Part shown: one piece after another, positions 13,643 to 22,908 of the stretch | Numbering within the stretch: position 1 is the first letter of the stretch | Layout of the letters: each line of letters starts with the position of its first letter | Notes under the pieces: generated by a model | Database searches by the model: none | The model's input: the letters and a program-made list of their open reading frames with translations, nothing else | Told to the model about the DNA's origin: nothing | Made by a program: the position numbers and the translations under genes | Assembly: GCF_011602085.1 (NCBI RefSeq) | Contig: NZ_JAAONY010000005.1 | Location: forward strand, 62,001 to 126,000 | Direction of reading: 5' to 3' | DNA: 64,000 nucleotides | Origin: Pseudoteredinibacter isoporae | GTDB taxonomy: Bacteria; Pseudomonadota; Gammaproteobacteria; Pseudomonadales; Cellvibrionaceae

Positions 13643-15785
13643 AAACCAACTCCACCACTTCCTTCTTGGCCGCAACCTGAATCTCCATCAAAACCTGGCC
13701 ATCGCGAACATCGCTTAAGGAATCAACCTCTTTCCCGACTTTGCCCAGAATTAAAAAAGTGTCGGTATCCAGATCATAAGACCACAATTGTTCTTGGCTG
13801 CTTATGGCGTAAAGGGTGTTGCCATCCATCACAAATGATTTGGCGTCTCCACGCAGGTTGTCGAGTGCGCTTATGTGCTGGTCTTCAATGGCGCCGGGGC
13901 GCCAATATTGGTCGCGCACGTCTTTGTAGATAATCTCGCCGTCTTTGCTTTTTTGCGCCCACAGCACGGCTTTGTCATTGATGACTTGATATTCGTCGCT
14001 GTTTAAATTGTATTCGGCCAGTTTCAGCAGGCCCTCTATTCGAGCCAGTATTAAGGCGTGGTTACTTTCGCTGTCCCAGTCGTAGAATAAAACGGCTGGG
14101 TATTTCATGGGCAAGGTTTTTTGGCGGGCATCCAGAAATACCTGGGTGAGTTGATTATTGGCGTTGACCAGTAAGCTCTGACCGTCTTTGGCCCATTCTA
14201 TGCCCCGAATATAGGTATCCATTGGAAATTGCGTAAGCTGCCGAGGGTTTTTTCCATCGCTGACCCAAAGCTGATTGTCTCCAGAGCGTTCAGACCAGAA
14301 CGCAATCAAGTTCCCATTGGGTTGGAAGCTGGCGTATCCCTCGCCGAGGTTTGAGCGTTCGATGCTCGGGTAGCCTTGTGGCAATTGGGTAAGCTGTTCA
14401 AGGGAAAGCTGGCTGATGTCACTGTCGTAAGGCCCTTTGATCATGAGCAGGCGTTTGCCTTTGGGATGGAACTCGGGTTGAACCATTCGCTCTGCGAAAG
14501 GCAGGCTGACTTTTTCAATGTTCCCTTCGTACGACAGCGTAAAAAGTTGCCGCCCTGTGCTGAAGACCAGTTGATTTTCCAGGGGGCTGAAGTTTGGATA
14601 CAGTGGCCGAGTTTTGGGAATCTCGGATGGAACGCTGATCGGGTGGCTGGACACAAGATGTCCGTCGGGTTTGAGCATATCCAGGTGCTGTGAGCCATCA
14701 GGGTGGAAGCGTGTGAGGGCGATCAGGTCTTCCTGCGGTGAATAGGCGTAGTGGACAATATTACCTTCCTGCAGGGAGTAGATGTCGCTGCTTCGACCTT
14801 TCTTTGTGTCGTACTTGATCAGGTCCCAGCGGTCTGATTCTCTTTGCAGCAGTGCAATATTACCGTCATTTAACCAGGTGGGCTTTTTGACGCTCGAATT
14901 CTTGCACTGCAATATAACTTCAGGTTGTTGAGGGCTGGCCAGCGCTTTTTCAAAATCCAGGCTAACCAGGTTGTAGCAGTTGCTTTCGATAACGGGTTGA
15001 TTGCAGGCTCCTGTCGCCAAAAAAACCAACTGTTTGCCATCGGGAGAAAAACTGTGGGGGCCATAGGCGCCCCAGTCTTTGGTCAGTTGGGTTTCCTGTT
15101 GGGTTCGGATGTTTTTAGCCCACACTTTATTAACGCACTGCTTATCCAGATAACGGTGGAAAACAATGTACTCACCGTCAGGTGAATAATTCGCGTCGAA
15201 TTCTTTGTCATCTGTCGCGGTAAGGGATCGCAATGTCTCAAACTTAAGTGTCGCGTTTGGCTTAGGAAGCAAAAACTGATAGCCAATAATGGCCAGAGCC
15301 AATATGCCAGCAACGACAGAGAATACAGGCAGCCGTGATTGGGGGGATTGGGCTGATTGAGAGTGGGAAGCTTCTGTGGTCGGCGTTTCGGTGTGGCTAT
15401 GTTGGCTGCGAATTTCGTCCGCGTTCTCGTTTTCCGACGATTCATCAGCTGAGACGGGGGGTAAATGTTTCTGCCAGCGAACATCGCACTCCAAGCTGTA
15501 ACCCTGTTTGGCGTGGGTTTTGATATAAACCTGAACTTTGCCATCGTCCCCCAGTGCTTTTCTCAGCTGAGCAATATTGCGTTGCAGGGTATTGGGGGAG
15601 GCAACGGTGTCGGGCCAAACCTTGGCGAGCAGTTCTTCGTGGCTCACCACTTTGCCTTGATGCTCGGCCAGATAGGTAAGAACGGCCAGTGCTTTGGGGG
15701 CAATGGTTTGGGAATTATTATTCTGTGTTATTTGATTTCTGGATGGATCGATAAAAAAACCGCCCACCCAATACTGTGCCGTCAT
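13632..15785 (-). CDS. Membrane-bound winged-helix regulator with periplasmic PD40/TolB-like propeller
   Basis: A 717-residue one-component regulator. The preferred ATG is at 15783-15785 (AGAGGTAAT upstream); an in-frame start 57 nt earlier lacks a ribosome site. Residues ~5-100 form an OmpR/CadC-type DNA-binding domain (ALAVLTYLAEHQGKVVSHEE and PNTLQRNIAQLRKALGDDGK). An acidic linker leads to one membrane helix (PVFSVVAGILALAIIGYQFLL). The rest is a periplasmic beta-propeller with recurring motifs such as YSPDGEYIVF, FSPDGKQLVF, FQPNGNLIAF and PKGKRLLM. It presumably senses a periplasmic ligand and controls the divergent esterase/beta-lactamase-like genes, which share a 240-nt intergenic region. 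That link is inferred. Confidence 0.85.
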   Translation of the reverse strand: MTAQYWVGGFFIDPSRNQITQNNNSQTIAPKALAVLTYLAEHQGKVVSHEELLAKVWPDTVASPNTLQRNIAQLRKALGDDGKVQVYIKTHAKQGYSLECDVRWQKHLPPVSADESSENENADEIRSQHSHTETPTTEASHSQSAQSPQSRLPVFSVVAGILALAIIGYQFLLPKPNATLKFETLRSLTATDDKEFDANYSPDGEYIVFHRYLDKQCVNKVWAKNIRTQQETQLTKDWGAYGPHSFSPDGKQLVFLATGACNQPVIESNCYNLVSLDFEKALASPQQPEVILQCKNSSVKKPTWLNDGNIALLQRESDRWDLIKYDTKKGRSSDIYSLQEGNIVHYAYSPQEDLIALTRFHPDGSQHLDMLKPDGHLVSSHPISVPSEIPKTRPLYPNFSPLENQLVFSTGRQLFTLSYEGNIEKVSLPFAERMVQPEFHPKGKRLLMIKGPYDSDISQLSLEQLTQLPQGYPSIERSNLGEGYASFQPNGNLIAFWSERSGDNQLWVSDGKNPRQLTQFPMDTYIRGIEWAKDGQSLLVNANNQLTQVFLDARQKTLPMKYPAVLFYDWDSESNHALILARIEGLLKLAEYNLNSDEYQVINDKAVLWAQKSKDGEIIYKDVRDQYWRPGAIEDQHISALDNLRGDAKSFVMDGNTLYAISSQEQLWSYDLDTDTFLILGKVGKEVDSLSDVRDGQVLMEIQVAAKKEVVELVLGE

Positions 15786-16025
15786 ATTACCTCTGCCAAG
15801 ATACAGCTGCTGTCGTAAATCAGAATAAGCAAAGGACGTCATCCTAGCACAACCCTTGATTTCAGCAATGCATCAGTTTCCAAGTTGTTGATAGGAAAAG
15901 GTTTTGTCTTTGTCAGGCAAAATTCAGGGAAAAATCAGAAGAACATCAAGCATTTCCATTTCGAATCATTAACGCTTGCACGCTCACTATTCTTTAAACA
16001 AACCTCATGTGAGGAGCAGGGCGAT

Positions 16026-16895
16026 ATGAAGAAATATTTAATCTTGGTTTTCTTGTTTTGGCTGTCTGGTGCCAGGGTTGAAGCTGCGGAGTTTGTGTCC
16101 TATGAGATGCCACGAACCCAGGTTATTCCCATTCAGGATACACAGGCCGGGAAGCAGTATGAGCTGTATGTAAGGTTGCCTGAGAATTATGGCGAAGATC
16201 CGGAAGCTCGTCATCCCGTGATCTACTACACGGATGCAGTATGGCATATCGATTTGCTTTCTGCGGCGACGGTATTTTTGATGGAAAATGCCATTCTGGT
16301 CGGCATCTCCTGGCAGAAAGACATGAGTGAAGAGCTCAAAAAGAAAGGCGCTCATATCAGCCGTGCCTGGGATTACTCGGTAAGACCAGCGAGTGATCCG
16401 AAACGTCAGGCCAAATACAAATTTGGCCAGGCAGGTAATCATATGGCGTTTATCCGCAAGGATGTGATCCCCTATGTTGAACGTAACTATCGTACACAAA
16501 CGGATAATCGCAGCTACTTCGGCTATTCGATGGGCGGTGTGTTTGGTGCCTATGTTCTATTGGCTCAGCCGGACACCTTTAAAAACTACATTCTTGGCAG
16601 CCCGGCCTTGGATGGCGATATCCCCGCGATAAGTAAGTTGGCCGCATCTTCCCCTAAAAGCCTGAATGCCAACGTCTTTGTGTCTTATGGCTCGCTTGAA
16701 AAAGAGCTGGCGGAATATGGCGAAGAATTTGTCAACCTTTTGAAAAACCGAAACGACAAGAGCCTGGTACTTGAACAGCGGGTGATCGAAGGGAACCATC
16801 AAAGGGCCGCCCCTTTAACCGGGGTTCAAGCCGTGGCTTGGTTGTCTGAACTGAAAGGGTTATCTGGCTCTGAGCAAGAGGGCGCTGAAAAATGA
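16026..16895 (+). CDS. Secreted esterase, alpha/beta-hydrolase (esterase D/BesA-like)
   Basis: A 289-residue exported hydrolase. The ATG at 16026 has GAGGAGCAGGGCGAT upstream and starts a signal peptide (MKKYLILVFLFWLSGARVEA). The nucleophile elbow is FGYSMGG with Ser168, and the oxyanion/strand region HPVIYYTDAVWHID is typical of the PF00756 esterase family. The catalytic His is likely in VIEGNHQR. Substrates of the family include siderophores and acyl esters; none can be chosen here. The stop overlaps the next start by four bases (ATGA), so translation is coupled to the PD40-beta-lactamase gene. It is divergent from the PD40 regulator. Confidence 0.85.
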   Translation: MKKYLILVFLFWLSGARVEAAEFVSYEMPRTQVIPIQDTQAGKQYELYVRLPENYGEDPEARHPVIYYTDAVWHIDLLSAATVFLMENAILVGISWQKDMSEELKKKGAHISRAWDYSVRPASDPKRQAKYKFGQAGNHMAFIRKDVIPYVERNYRTQTDNRSYFGYSMGGVFGAYVLLAQPDTFKNYILGSPALDGDIPAISKLAASSPKSLNANVFVSYGSLEKELAEYGEEFVNLLKNRNDKSLVLEQRVIEGNHQRAAPLTGVQAVAWLSELKGLSGSEQEGAEK

Positions 16896-18904
16896 AGACT
16901 GCCGTTTCAATGCTACTGTGTTCCGTCATTGCGTTCAGCGGCCAGAGCTACAGCGATGATGAGTTTCCGCTGTTGAGGGGCCCTTATATGGGACAGAAAC
17001 CACCGGGCATGACAGCGGAACCTTTTGCGCCAGGGATTATTTCCAAGGGCAGTTGGGAGGTTGAGGGAGTGTTTGCTCCCGGTATGAACGAATTCTATTT
17101 CACGACCGATCGTCGTGGCCGTACACGTCCAACGGTCATAGGCTTTCGCCAGGAAGCCGGGGTGTGGAAGAAGCACCTGGAATTTGAGCGACGTGGAGAG
17201 ATTGCATTTTCGCCGGATGGCCAACGTATGCATATGGCCGAAGGATATAAAGACCGACTCGGGCATAGCTGGTCAGAACGAAAAAGCCTTGGCCCCCTGT
17301 TTGATCGAAAGGATTGGGGAATCATGCGCCTGACGGCTTCGGAGCAGGGCACTTATGTGTTCGATGACTATAAAAGCAAGGATGTGATTCGTATATCGAG
17401 ATTAATCAACGGTAAACGCCAGGCACCCAAGATGATGGGACCGGTGGTGAATTCAGGCGCGTATACGGCTCATCCTTTTATTGCGCCCGATGAAAGTTAC
17501 TTGATTTGGGATAGCAAGCGAGAAGGAGGTTATGGCGACTCGGATTTGTATATCAGTTTCCGGAGAGACGATGGTTCCTGGGGGGCGGCCATTAATATGG
17601 GCGAAAGTGTGAATAGCGATAAGTGGGAAGCCTATGCGGCTGTCACGCCAGACGGCAAATACATACTCTTTAATCGCGGAGTAGAAAGTGACAATACCGA
17701 CATCTACTGGGTGGACGCAAAGATTATTGACGCCCTCAAATCTCAAGCTGAATCCCGCTCCGGGAATTTCCCAAGACCACCAAGGACTGTTCCACTCGCA
17801 ACGGCCGAAGAAGCCAAGCTGCCCTTCCGGGAAATTCCGCTGTTGGAGAATGCGTATTTCAGTGCGAGCCCCCAAGACAATAACGATGCGGTACCGGTAG
17901 GACAGCTCGGTGTTGATGGCGGTGACCGAGAGCGGCTGCTTAAACTGGCCAGGGAAGTGGCCGAAGGTCAGCACGGCAAGTTCGACAGTCTGCTGATTGC
18001 CCATAAGGGAAAGCTCCTGTTTGAGTCTTACTATCGGCGTGGGCGGGCCAATTTACCCCATCCCCAGGCGTCTACCACCAAAGCGTATCTGAGCCTGGCT
18101 ATCGGTCGTGCCATTCAGTTGGGTTACTTGAGCATGGCCGATCTGGATAAGCCTGTGGTGAGCTTTCTGGATGAGCTGAATCCGACTCGCTTCGTTGAAG
18201 GGGTAGAGAACATTACGCTGCACAGTGCCATGACGATGAGTTCGGGCATTACCATTTCAGATGAGCAGACAGAAGCCTTTGAAAAACAACCCGCTCAGCT
18301 AAAAGGTCAGGGGCAAGTGCAGACCTATCTTGAACACAGCTTACCCATCAATGCAAAGACCCGGATCTTCGACTACAAAGGTGAAGACCCTAAATTGATC
18401 ATGCAGGTGTTGAATGCGGTGGTTCCCGGTACGGCAAGGGCGTTTATTGAGAACGAGTTGCTCAGGAAGCTGGCGATCGACGATTATGCCTGGAGTAATG
18501 ATGACAGTGGATTTATCCGGGGGCCTTGGGGCTCGAGCATGACTTCGCGTGCAATGATTAAGTGGGGCACTCTGGTCATGAACAGGGGGATGTGGAATGG
18601 CGAGCAGTTGATTCCGGCGGCGTTTATCGACAAGGCAAACAGCCGGCTTGTCCGTCTGGCTGAGGAAGACATTTTCTTTACTGGTTCACATGTTTCCAAG
18701 CCCGGCTATGGCTATTACTTTTGGCAGGCGGATATGAAAGTCGGTGATCAATATTACTTCACGACGTCCGGACAGGGTGGGGGTGGTCAGTACATTATTA
18801 TCATCGAAGAGCTTGATCTTATCGTGGTGACCACGACGCATGGACGGGGTAATAAAATTATGCATTTTGCCGCAACGGAGGTTTTACCGGCTTTTGTTCA
18901 GTAA
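16892..18904 (+). CDS. PD40-propeller/beta-lactamase-family serine hydrolase fusion, exported
   Basis: A 670-residue exported protein with two modules. After a signal peptide (MKTAVSMLLCSVIAFSGQSYS), residues ~25-290 show propeller motifs (AFSPDGQRMHMAEGYK, FIAPDESYLIWDSKREGGYG, AVTPDGKYILFNRG). From ~340 there is a class C beta-lactamase/PBP-like domain with an STTK tetrad at residues 394-397 and LIAHKGKLLFESYYRRG before it. A Gly-rich turn (TTSGQGGGGQYI) stands near the usual third motif. The family covers esterases, peptidases and beta-lactamases, so activity cannot be given. The propeller recalls the sensor domain of the divergent regulator, see findings. Confidence 0.85.
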   Translation: MKTAVSMLLCSVIAFSGQSYSDDEFPLLRGPYMGQKPPGMTAEPFAPGIISKGSWEVEGVFAPGMNEFYFTTDRRGRTRPTVIGFRQEAGVWKKHLEFERRGEIAFSPDGQRMHMAEGYKDRLGHSWSERKSLGPLFDRKDWGIMRLTASEQGTYVFDDYKSKDVIRISRLINGKRQAPKMMGPVVNSGAYTAHPFIAPDESYLIWDSKREGGYGDSDLYISFRRDDGSWGAAINMGESVNSDKWEAYAAVTPDGKYILFNRGVESDNTDIYWVDAKIIDALKSQAESRSGNFPRPPRTVPLATAEEAKLPFREIPLLENAYFSASPQDNNDAVPVGQLGVDGGDRERLLKLAREVAEGQHGKFDSLLIAHKGKLLFESYYRRGRANLPHPQASTTKAYLSLAIGRAIQLGYLSMADLDKPVVSFLDELNPTRFVEGVENITLHSAMTMSSGITISDEQTEAFEKQPAQLKGQGQVQTYLEHSLPINAKTRIFDYKGEDPKLIMQVLNAVVPGTARAFIENELLRKLAIDDYAWSNDDSGFIRGPWGSSMTSRAMIKWGTLVMNRGMWNGEQLIPAAFIDKANSRLVRLAEEDIFFTGSHVSKPGYGYYFWQADMKVGDQYYFTTSGQGGGGQYIIIIEELDLIVVTTTHGRGNKIMHFAATEVLPAFVQ

Positions 18905-19012
18905 GCGTTGAAGTGGCTGCAAGGATGTAGCCGCCTTGCTTTTCCCTTGATGTCACTATTAAATGTGTGTCAATTCGCGTTTACTAAAAATCAATGGCAG
19001 GGAACCAGGGAA

Positions 19013-19723
19013 ATGAAAACAATCGGCCTGTTGGGTGGCATGAGTTGGGAGAGCACCACGCTTTACTATCGTGTAATCAATGAATCGGTAAAACAAAAGC
19101 TGGGTGGTTTGCATTCTGGAAAAATCGCCATGGTCAGCGTAGATTTTGCACCGATTGAGCAATGTCAGCATCGCGGCGATTGGCCGGCAACGGCTGAGCT
19201 GTTGAGTAATGCGGCTCGTCAAGTGGAAGCGGCCGGTGCCGACTTCCTGTTGATCTGTACCAACACCATGCACAAAGTGGCCGACGATATTGCAGCAGCA
19301 ATTGATATCCCTCTTCTCCATATTGCCGATGCTACCGCCGAAGCTCTGAAGGCCCGTGGAATATCGCGCGTTGGACTGTTGGGTACCGCATTCACAATGG
19401 AGCAGGCTTTTTATAAAGATCGTCTGGCCGAAAAATTTGGTTTTGATGTGCTGGTGCCCAATCAGGACGATAGAACAATTGTTCATAAGGTTATTTACGA
19501 AGAGCTTTGTCAGGGGCAGATTCTGGAAAACTCCAAGCGTGAATATCTTCGCATTGTCGAGCTGCTGGCCGCGCAAGGTGCCGAAGCGGTAATTCTGGGT
19601 TGTACCGAAATCGGTATGTTAATAACTCAAGAAGATACGGCTGTGCCTCTATTGGACACCACGTTGATTCATGCCGAGCAAGCGGTTGTGAACGCGTTGC
19701 AGGATGATCCAGCCAGCGAATAA
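19013..19723 (+). CDS. Aspartate/glutamate racemase family protein
   Basis: A 236-residue cytoplasmic enzyme. The ATG at 19013 (AGGGAA upstream) begins MKTIGLLGGMSWESTTLYYR, the conserved N-terminus of YgeA/RacD-type racemases. The two catalytic cysteines appear as ICTNTMH (Cys82) and ILGCTEIGML (Cys197), so it should be an active cofactor-independent amino-acid racemase. It follows the serine hydrolase by ~110 nt and may belong to the same operon; a link to D-amino-acid or peptidoglycan turnover is possible but not shown. Confidence 0.9.
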   Translation: MKTIGLLGGMSWESTTLYYRVINESVKQKLGGLHSGKIAMVSVDFAPIEQCQHRGDWPATAELLSNAARQVEAAGADFLLICTNTMHKVADDIAAAIDIPLLHIADATAEALKARGISRVGLLGTAFTMEQAFYKDRLAEKFGFDVLVPNQDDRTIVHKVIYEELCQGQILENSKREYLRIVELLAAQGAEAVILGCTEIGMLITQEDTAVPLLDTTLIHAEQAVVNALQDDPASE

Positions 19724-19821
19724 AGCTTTCACAGTAAAATGACTTTGTCGATATAGATTTGTGATAAGTTGCCCCGAGATCTGTTTAGCATCTGTCAAAT
19801 AACATATGCTGGGGAGGTCTT

Positions 19822-21081
19822 ATGAAACTGGGTACGAAGGCAACACTATTTGGCTTGTTACTGATTCTGATCGCATTGGTCAATCTTATTTTTCACAATC
19901 AAACTGCCCGCCTGGAGCAGCAGTCCACCTTGATGTTGGCCTCTGCGGAATCACTTGAACGCGATATTCAAAATCTGCAGGAAAAGGCCCGCGCGTACGG
20001 TGCGAATGCTCCGCGGGATTATCAATCCTATTATCGTGATGTCGCTCTGTATCACAAAGAATTTCAACAAACGATTGCGGCTCTGGAAAACGATAACAGC
20101 AATATTGCCCGAAACCTGGAAGACTTGAATGGTGGTTCGGCACTGTTGCAACTGTCGGCACAGAATATTGATACCAGCTATCGGCAATGGAATGAGCGCT
20201 TCAGTAATTTCCTCAACAGCTATCACGAGGCCATAGGTGAGGACTTAAATGAGCCGCGTCTGGAATGGGCAGCGCAAAGAATTCGCGAACAAGGCGAATC
20301 ACTGGAAGCCTTGGCTGGAACGCTGTTAAAAAACGCCGATGAGTACAACCAGCTTCGACAAAGCAATCAGCAAAAATTTGCGCTGGCCCTCGCGCTGGCG
20401 GTGATAGCGGTGAGTCTAATGTTTACGGTGTGGTTTTTTATCTCGGTCATCAAGCCGGTAAAACGCCTGGCGGAAACTACTAATAAGGTTGCAGAGGGTA
20501 ATTTCGGCTTGCAGTTGAGTGCCAGAGGCTCTGATGAGGTCGCCGAGGTAACCGGCGCATTCAACTCCCTGTCGGTGCGTATCGATTTGATTTTAAAACT
20601 GCTCGACCAGCTGGAAGAGGGTGCCGGAGAACAGCAGGCTGTGGATGCGGTGATGGACATCTGTGGTGAATATTTCAATGTTGATTGGGTAGGCATGATT
20701 CTGCTGGAGAAGGACAAAAATCTGCGTTTGAATGCCGCAAGCCCGGCAAGCAGTTTAAAGCGTTGGTTCGCAAAATCGGCGGTGGCAGAAGAAGGTAATC
20801 TGGCCGAGTTCATCTGCCAGCATATCGTAGAAAAGCGCTTGTGGCTGGAATCGGATATCGACAGTTTTTCACTGCAAATTCGCGACAGCCGTTTAATGCG
20901 TGAACTCATGCGCAATACCCACGCACATTCAGTATTGGGTATTCCGCTTGGCGATGTCGGTAAGCGTCGAGGAATGTTGCTGCTGGCCAGTAAGAATCAG
21001 GATTTGCTGGATGGTAAACGGGGCGAGCTGCTGATGAAACTCACCCCGCTGATTTCCCAGCGCACCTTGGGTGTTGCTTAG
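19822..21081 (+). CDS. Membrane HAMP-GAF sensor protein without output domain
   Basis: A 419-residue protein: membrane segment KATLFGLLLILIALVNLIF, a periplasmic helical region (~30-190, four-helix-bundle-like), a second membrane segment (FALALALAVIAVSLMFTVWFF), and a HAMP domain (VIKPVKRLAETTNKVAEGNF, residues ~212-265). A GAF-like domain follows (MDICGEYFNVDWVGMILLEK to RGMLLLASKNQDLL). No kinase, GGDEF or MCP module follows, so it must act through a partner. A strong GGGGAGG site precedes the ATG. It is convergent with the CheX-domain gene. Confidence 0.75.
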   Translation: MKLGTKATLFGLLLILIALVNLIFHNQTARLEQQSTLMLASAESLERDIQNLQEKARAYGANAPRDYQSYYRDVALYHKEFQQTIAALENDNSNIARNLEDLNGGSALLQLSAQNIDTSYRQWNERFSNFLNSYHEAIGEDLNEPRLEWAAQRIREQGESLEALAGTLLKNADEYNQLRQSNQQKFALALALAVIAVSLMFTVWFFISVIKPVKRLAETTNKVAEGNFGLQLSARGSDEVAEVTGAFNSLSVRIDLILKLLDQLEEGAGEQQAVDAVMDICGEYFNVDWVGMILLEKDKNLRLNAASPASSLKRWFAKSAVAEEGNLAEFICQHIVEKRLWLESDIDSFSLQIRDSRLMRELMRNTHAHSVLGIPLGDVGKRRGMLLLASKNQDLLDGKRGELLMKLTPLISQRTLGVA

Positions 21082-21107
21082 GTAGGGTGTCCGGCCTGGG
21101 TTCCTGC

Positions 21108-21965
21108 TCAGGAACTCAGGCAGACAATCAGGCTGCCAATATCTGTGTCGATTCTCAGGTAGGTGACGTTTTCGTAAATGGTTTCCAGTGAACCAAGGTC
21201 GTTACTGAATACGGGTGGTCGAGCTTTGTAGCTGCAGTCGTCGGGAATGGTTTCTTTCGCAAAATAACCGGCCACAAGATTCAGGAATTCACCTGAGGCA
21301 TCCCAGGCCAATTCTTCATCAACCTCATCGGCGGGAATTTTAATCAAACGGCAGGCGATTTCGGTCATGGCTTCTTTGCTGCAGGCAATGCTGATGGTCA
21401 AGTCGCGTACGCTTTCTATGGTGATGCTGCTCAGATAGAGATCGCTGTCGGTCGGTGTACTCTCTTGCAGTGTGCTCAGGCCTTGAAAATGAGCCGTGGT
21501 CGCAAGCGAACGCTGGCTCAAACGACACAGAATGCCTGCCAGTGCATTAATATTGTAAGTGTTTCCGTGTTTTTTTATAGCGGACTGAATTTGCGCCTGG
21601 GCTGCCGCTTGTTCATTGCTGTGAATGTCCAATTGCTCATCAAGCTGTTGCTGACTCAGGTGCCCGAGTTCTACCAGAATTTCGCCAAAGAATTTTCTGC
21701 CTTGCTTTTGCAGGCTGATGAGCTGTTGCAGTTGCTCTACTGTAATCAGTTTCATGGCTACGGCAATGTCACCAAAGCGGGCGTCTTCCGCTTGTTGCCG
21801 TTGATTGATTTTCCGAGCCTGTTCGCTATTTAAAAATCCATGTTCAACGGCAAGCTCTCCGAGGATCGGATTGTTGGCTCTTTGAAACGCAAGCGCTTCC
21901 AACAGCTGATGCTTGTTGATGTGTCGGTGTTCCAATAAATATTGACCAAAGAATTTCGTCGCCAT
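21108..21965 (-). CDS. MshEN-like repeat protein with C-terminal CheX-type domain
   Basis: A 285-residue cytoplasmic protein. Residues ~4-115 hold four ~24-residue repeats of the form (L/F)G(E/D)xxVxxxxIxxxQLxxxxxxQ, for example LGELAVEHGFLNSEQARKIN and FGEILVELGHLSQQQLDEQL, as in the MshE/T2SSE N-terminal domain. Residues ~125-285 fit a CheX/chemotaxis phosphatase-like domain (LAGILCRLSQRSLATTAHFQ and WDASGEFLNLVAGYFA). The canonical CheX ExxN motif is partly matched by EFLN. It lies 15 nt after a CheY-like gene; dephosphorylation of that regulator is a reasonable inference. Confidence 0.7.
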   Translation of the reverse strand: MATKFFGQYLLEHRHINKHQLLEALAFQRANNPILGELAVEHGFLNSEQARKINQRQQAEDARFGDIAVAMKLITVEQLQQLISLQKQGRKFFGEILVELGHLSQQQLDEQLDIHSNEQAAAQAQIQSAIKKHGNTYNINALAGILCRLSQRSLATTAHFQGLSTLQESTPTDSDLYLSSITIESVRDLTISIACSKEAMTEIACRLIKIPADEVDEELAWDASGEFLNLVAGYFAKETIPDDCSYKARPPVFSNDLGSLETIYENVTYLRIDTDIGSLIVCLSS

Positions 21966-21980
21966 TTTATTCTCCCTGTG

Positions 21981-22343
21981 CTACTGCAGCTCGTTTAGAG
22001 TGCTGAGTAAAATGTCTTCTTCAAACGGCTTTTGGATATAAGAAGACGCACCGCTGCGCAGACATTCTTCAACATCGGATTCGGAACCCAGAGAACTTAA
22101 AATGACCACTTTTGCGGAGGGGTTATGTTCAACGATTTGTCGCAAGGCGGTTTGGCCATCGGTTTCGGGCATCACCAAATCGAGCAATACCAGATCAGGT
22201 TTGTGGTGAATAAACGCTTCGGTTGCTTCCTGCCCATTGCTGGCTTCACCGACAACTTGATAACCATTGTCTTGCAGTAAACGTTTAGTGATTAAGCGTA
22301 TGGAACGCGAGTCATCACAAATAAGCACCCTATTGTTCGTCAT
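21981..22343 (-). CDS. CheY-like single-domain response regulator
   Basis: A 120-residue receiver domain, started at the ATG with AAGGAAG upstream (22341-22343); the longer frame to 22412 lacks support. The key residues are visible: acidic pair Asp10-Asp11 (LICDDSRS), phosphoacceptor Asp55 (LVLLDLVMPETDG), Ser/Thr in VILSSLG, and Lys105 (SYIQKPF). No output domain is present. It heads a two-gene minus-strand operon with the MshEN/CheX protein. Confidence 0.92.
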   Translation of the reverse strand: MTNNRVLICDDSRSIRLITKRLLQDNGYQVVGEASNGQEATEAFIHHKPDLVLLDLVMPETDGQTALRQIVEHNPSAKVVILSSLGSESDVEECLRSGASSYIQKPFEEDILLSTLNELQ

Positions 22344-22908
22344 AATAAAACTTCCTTTATTAACGCTGGCAGCAAGACATTGCTTGCGGAAATATAATTT
22401 TTTTATTTTCAAGAATGAGTATAGGAGTCATTCCCTGGTTTGCTCCTCAGGGACTTTGCTTTCAGGGACGAAACAGGGGAAACGCACTGATTTCGGGCTT
22501 GCCTCGACAACTTTCCTGATTAATGGCTGTTAGTTGCTTGAGCAATTTGTCGATGACTCAGCTGACTTAAGCGGGTTCTTTGTCAAAGTTTACTAAGCAA
22601 TAGAATGGGGTTTCTCCATCAGGAAAGCTTGAATTACTGAGCCTAAAAGCTAAATTTAAAGTCAATCAGCTTGATTAATGGACGGGGCTATGAATAATTA
22701 ACCCTATATTGAGTGAGGCTAATGAAGCTTGCGCTAATTTGAGTCTCGTCGAAGCTTTCAATATTTATGCTGAACTGTTCGTATATGAGTTGTTACGAAA
22801 ATACCGGGCTCTGGCTGCTGATATCTGCGGTTAACAGCCAATTGGAGCCACCAGTCCCGCGCCTGTGTGCGCCGATGGATCTGTTGAAGGGCGATCGAGG
22901 AAGGATTG
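22344..22908. other. Intergenic region upstream of the CheY-like and GGDEF-EAL genes
   Basis: About 560 nt between divergent genes with no supported coding region. It is AT-rich near 22380-22420 and 22640-22720 and must hold promoters for both sides. No repeat or RNA gene was recognised. Confidence 0.6.
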
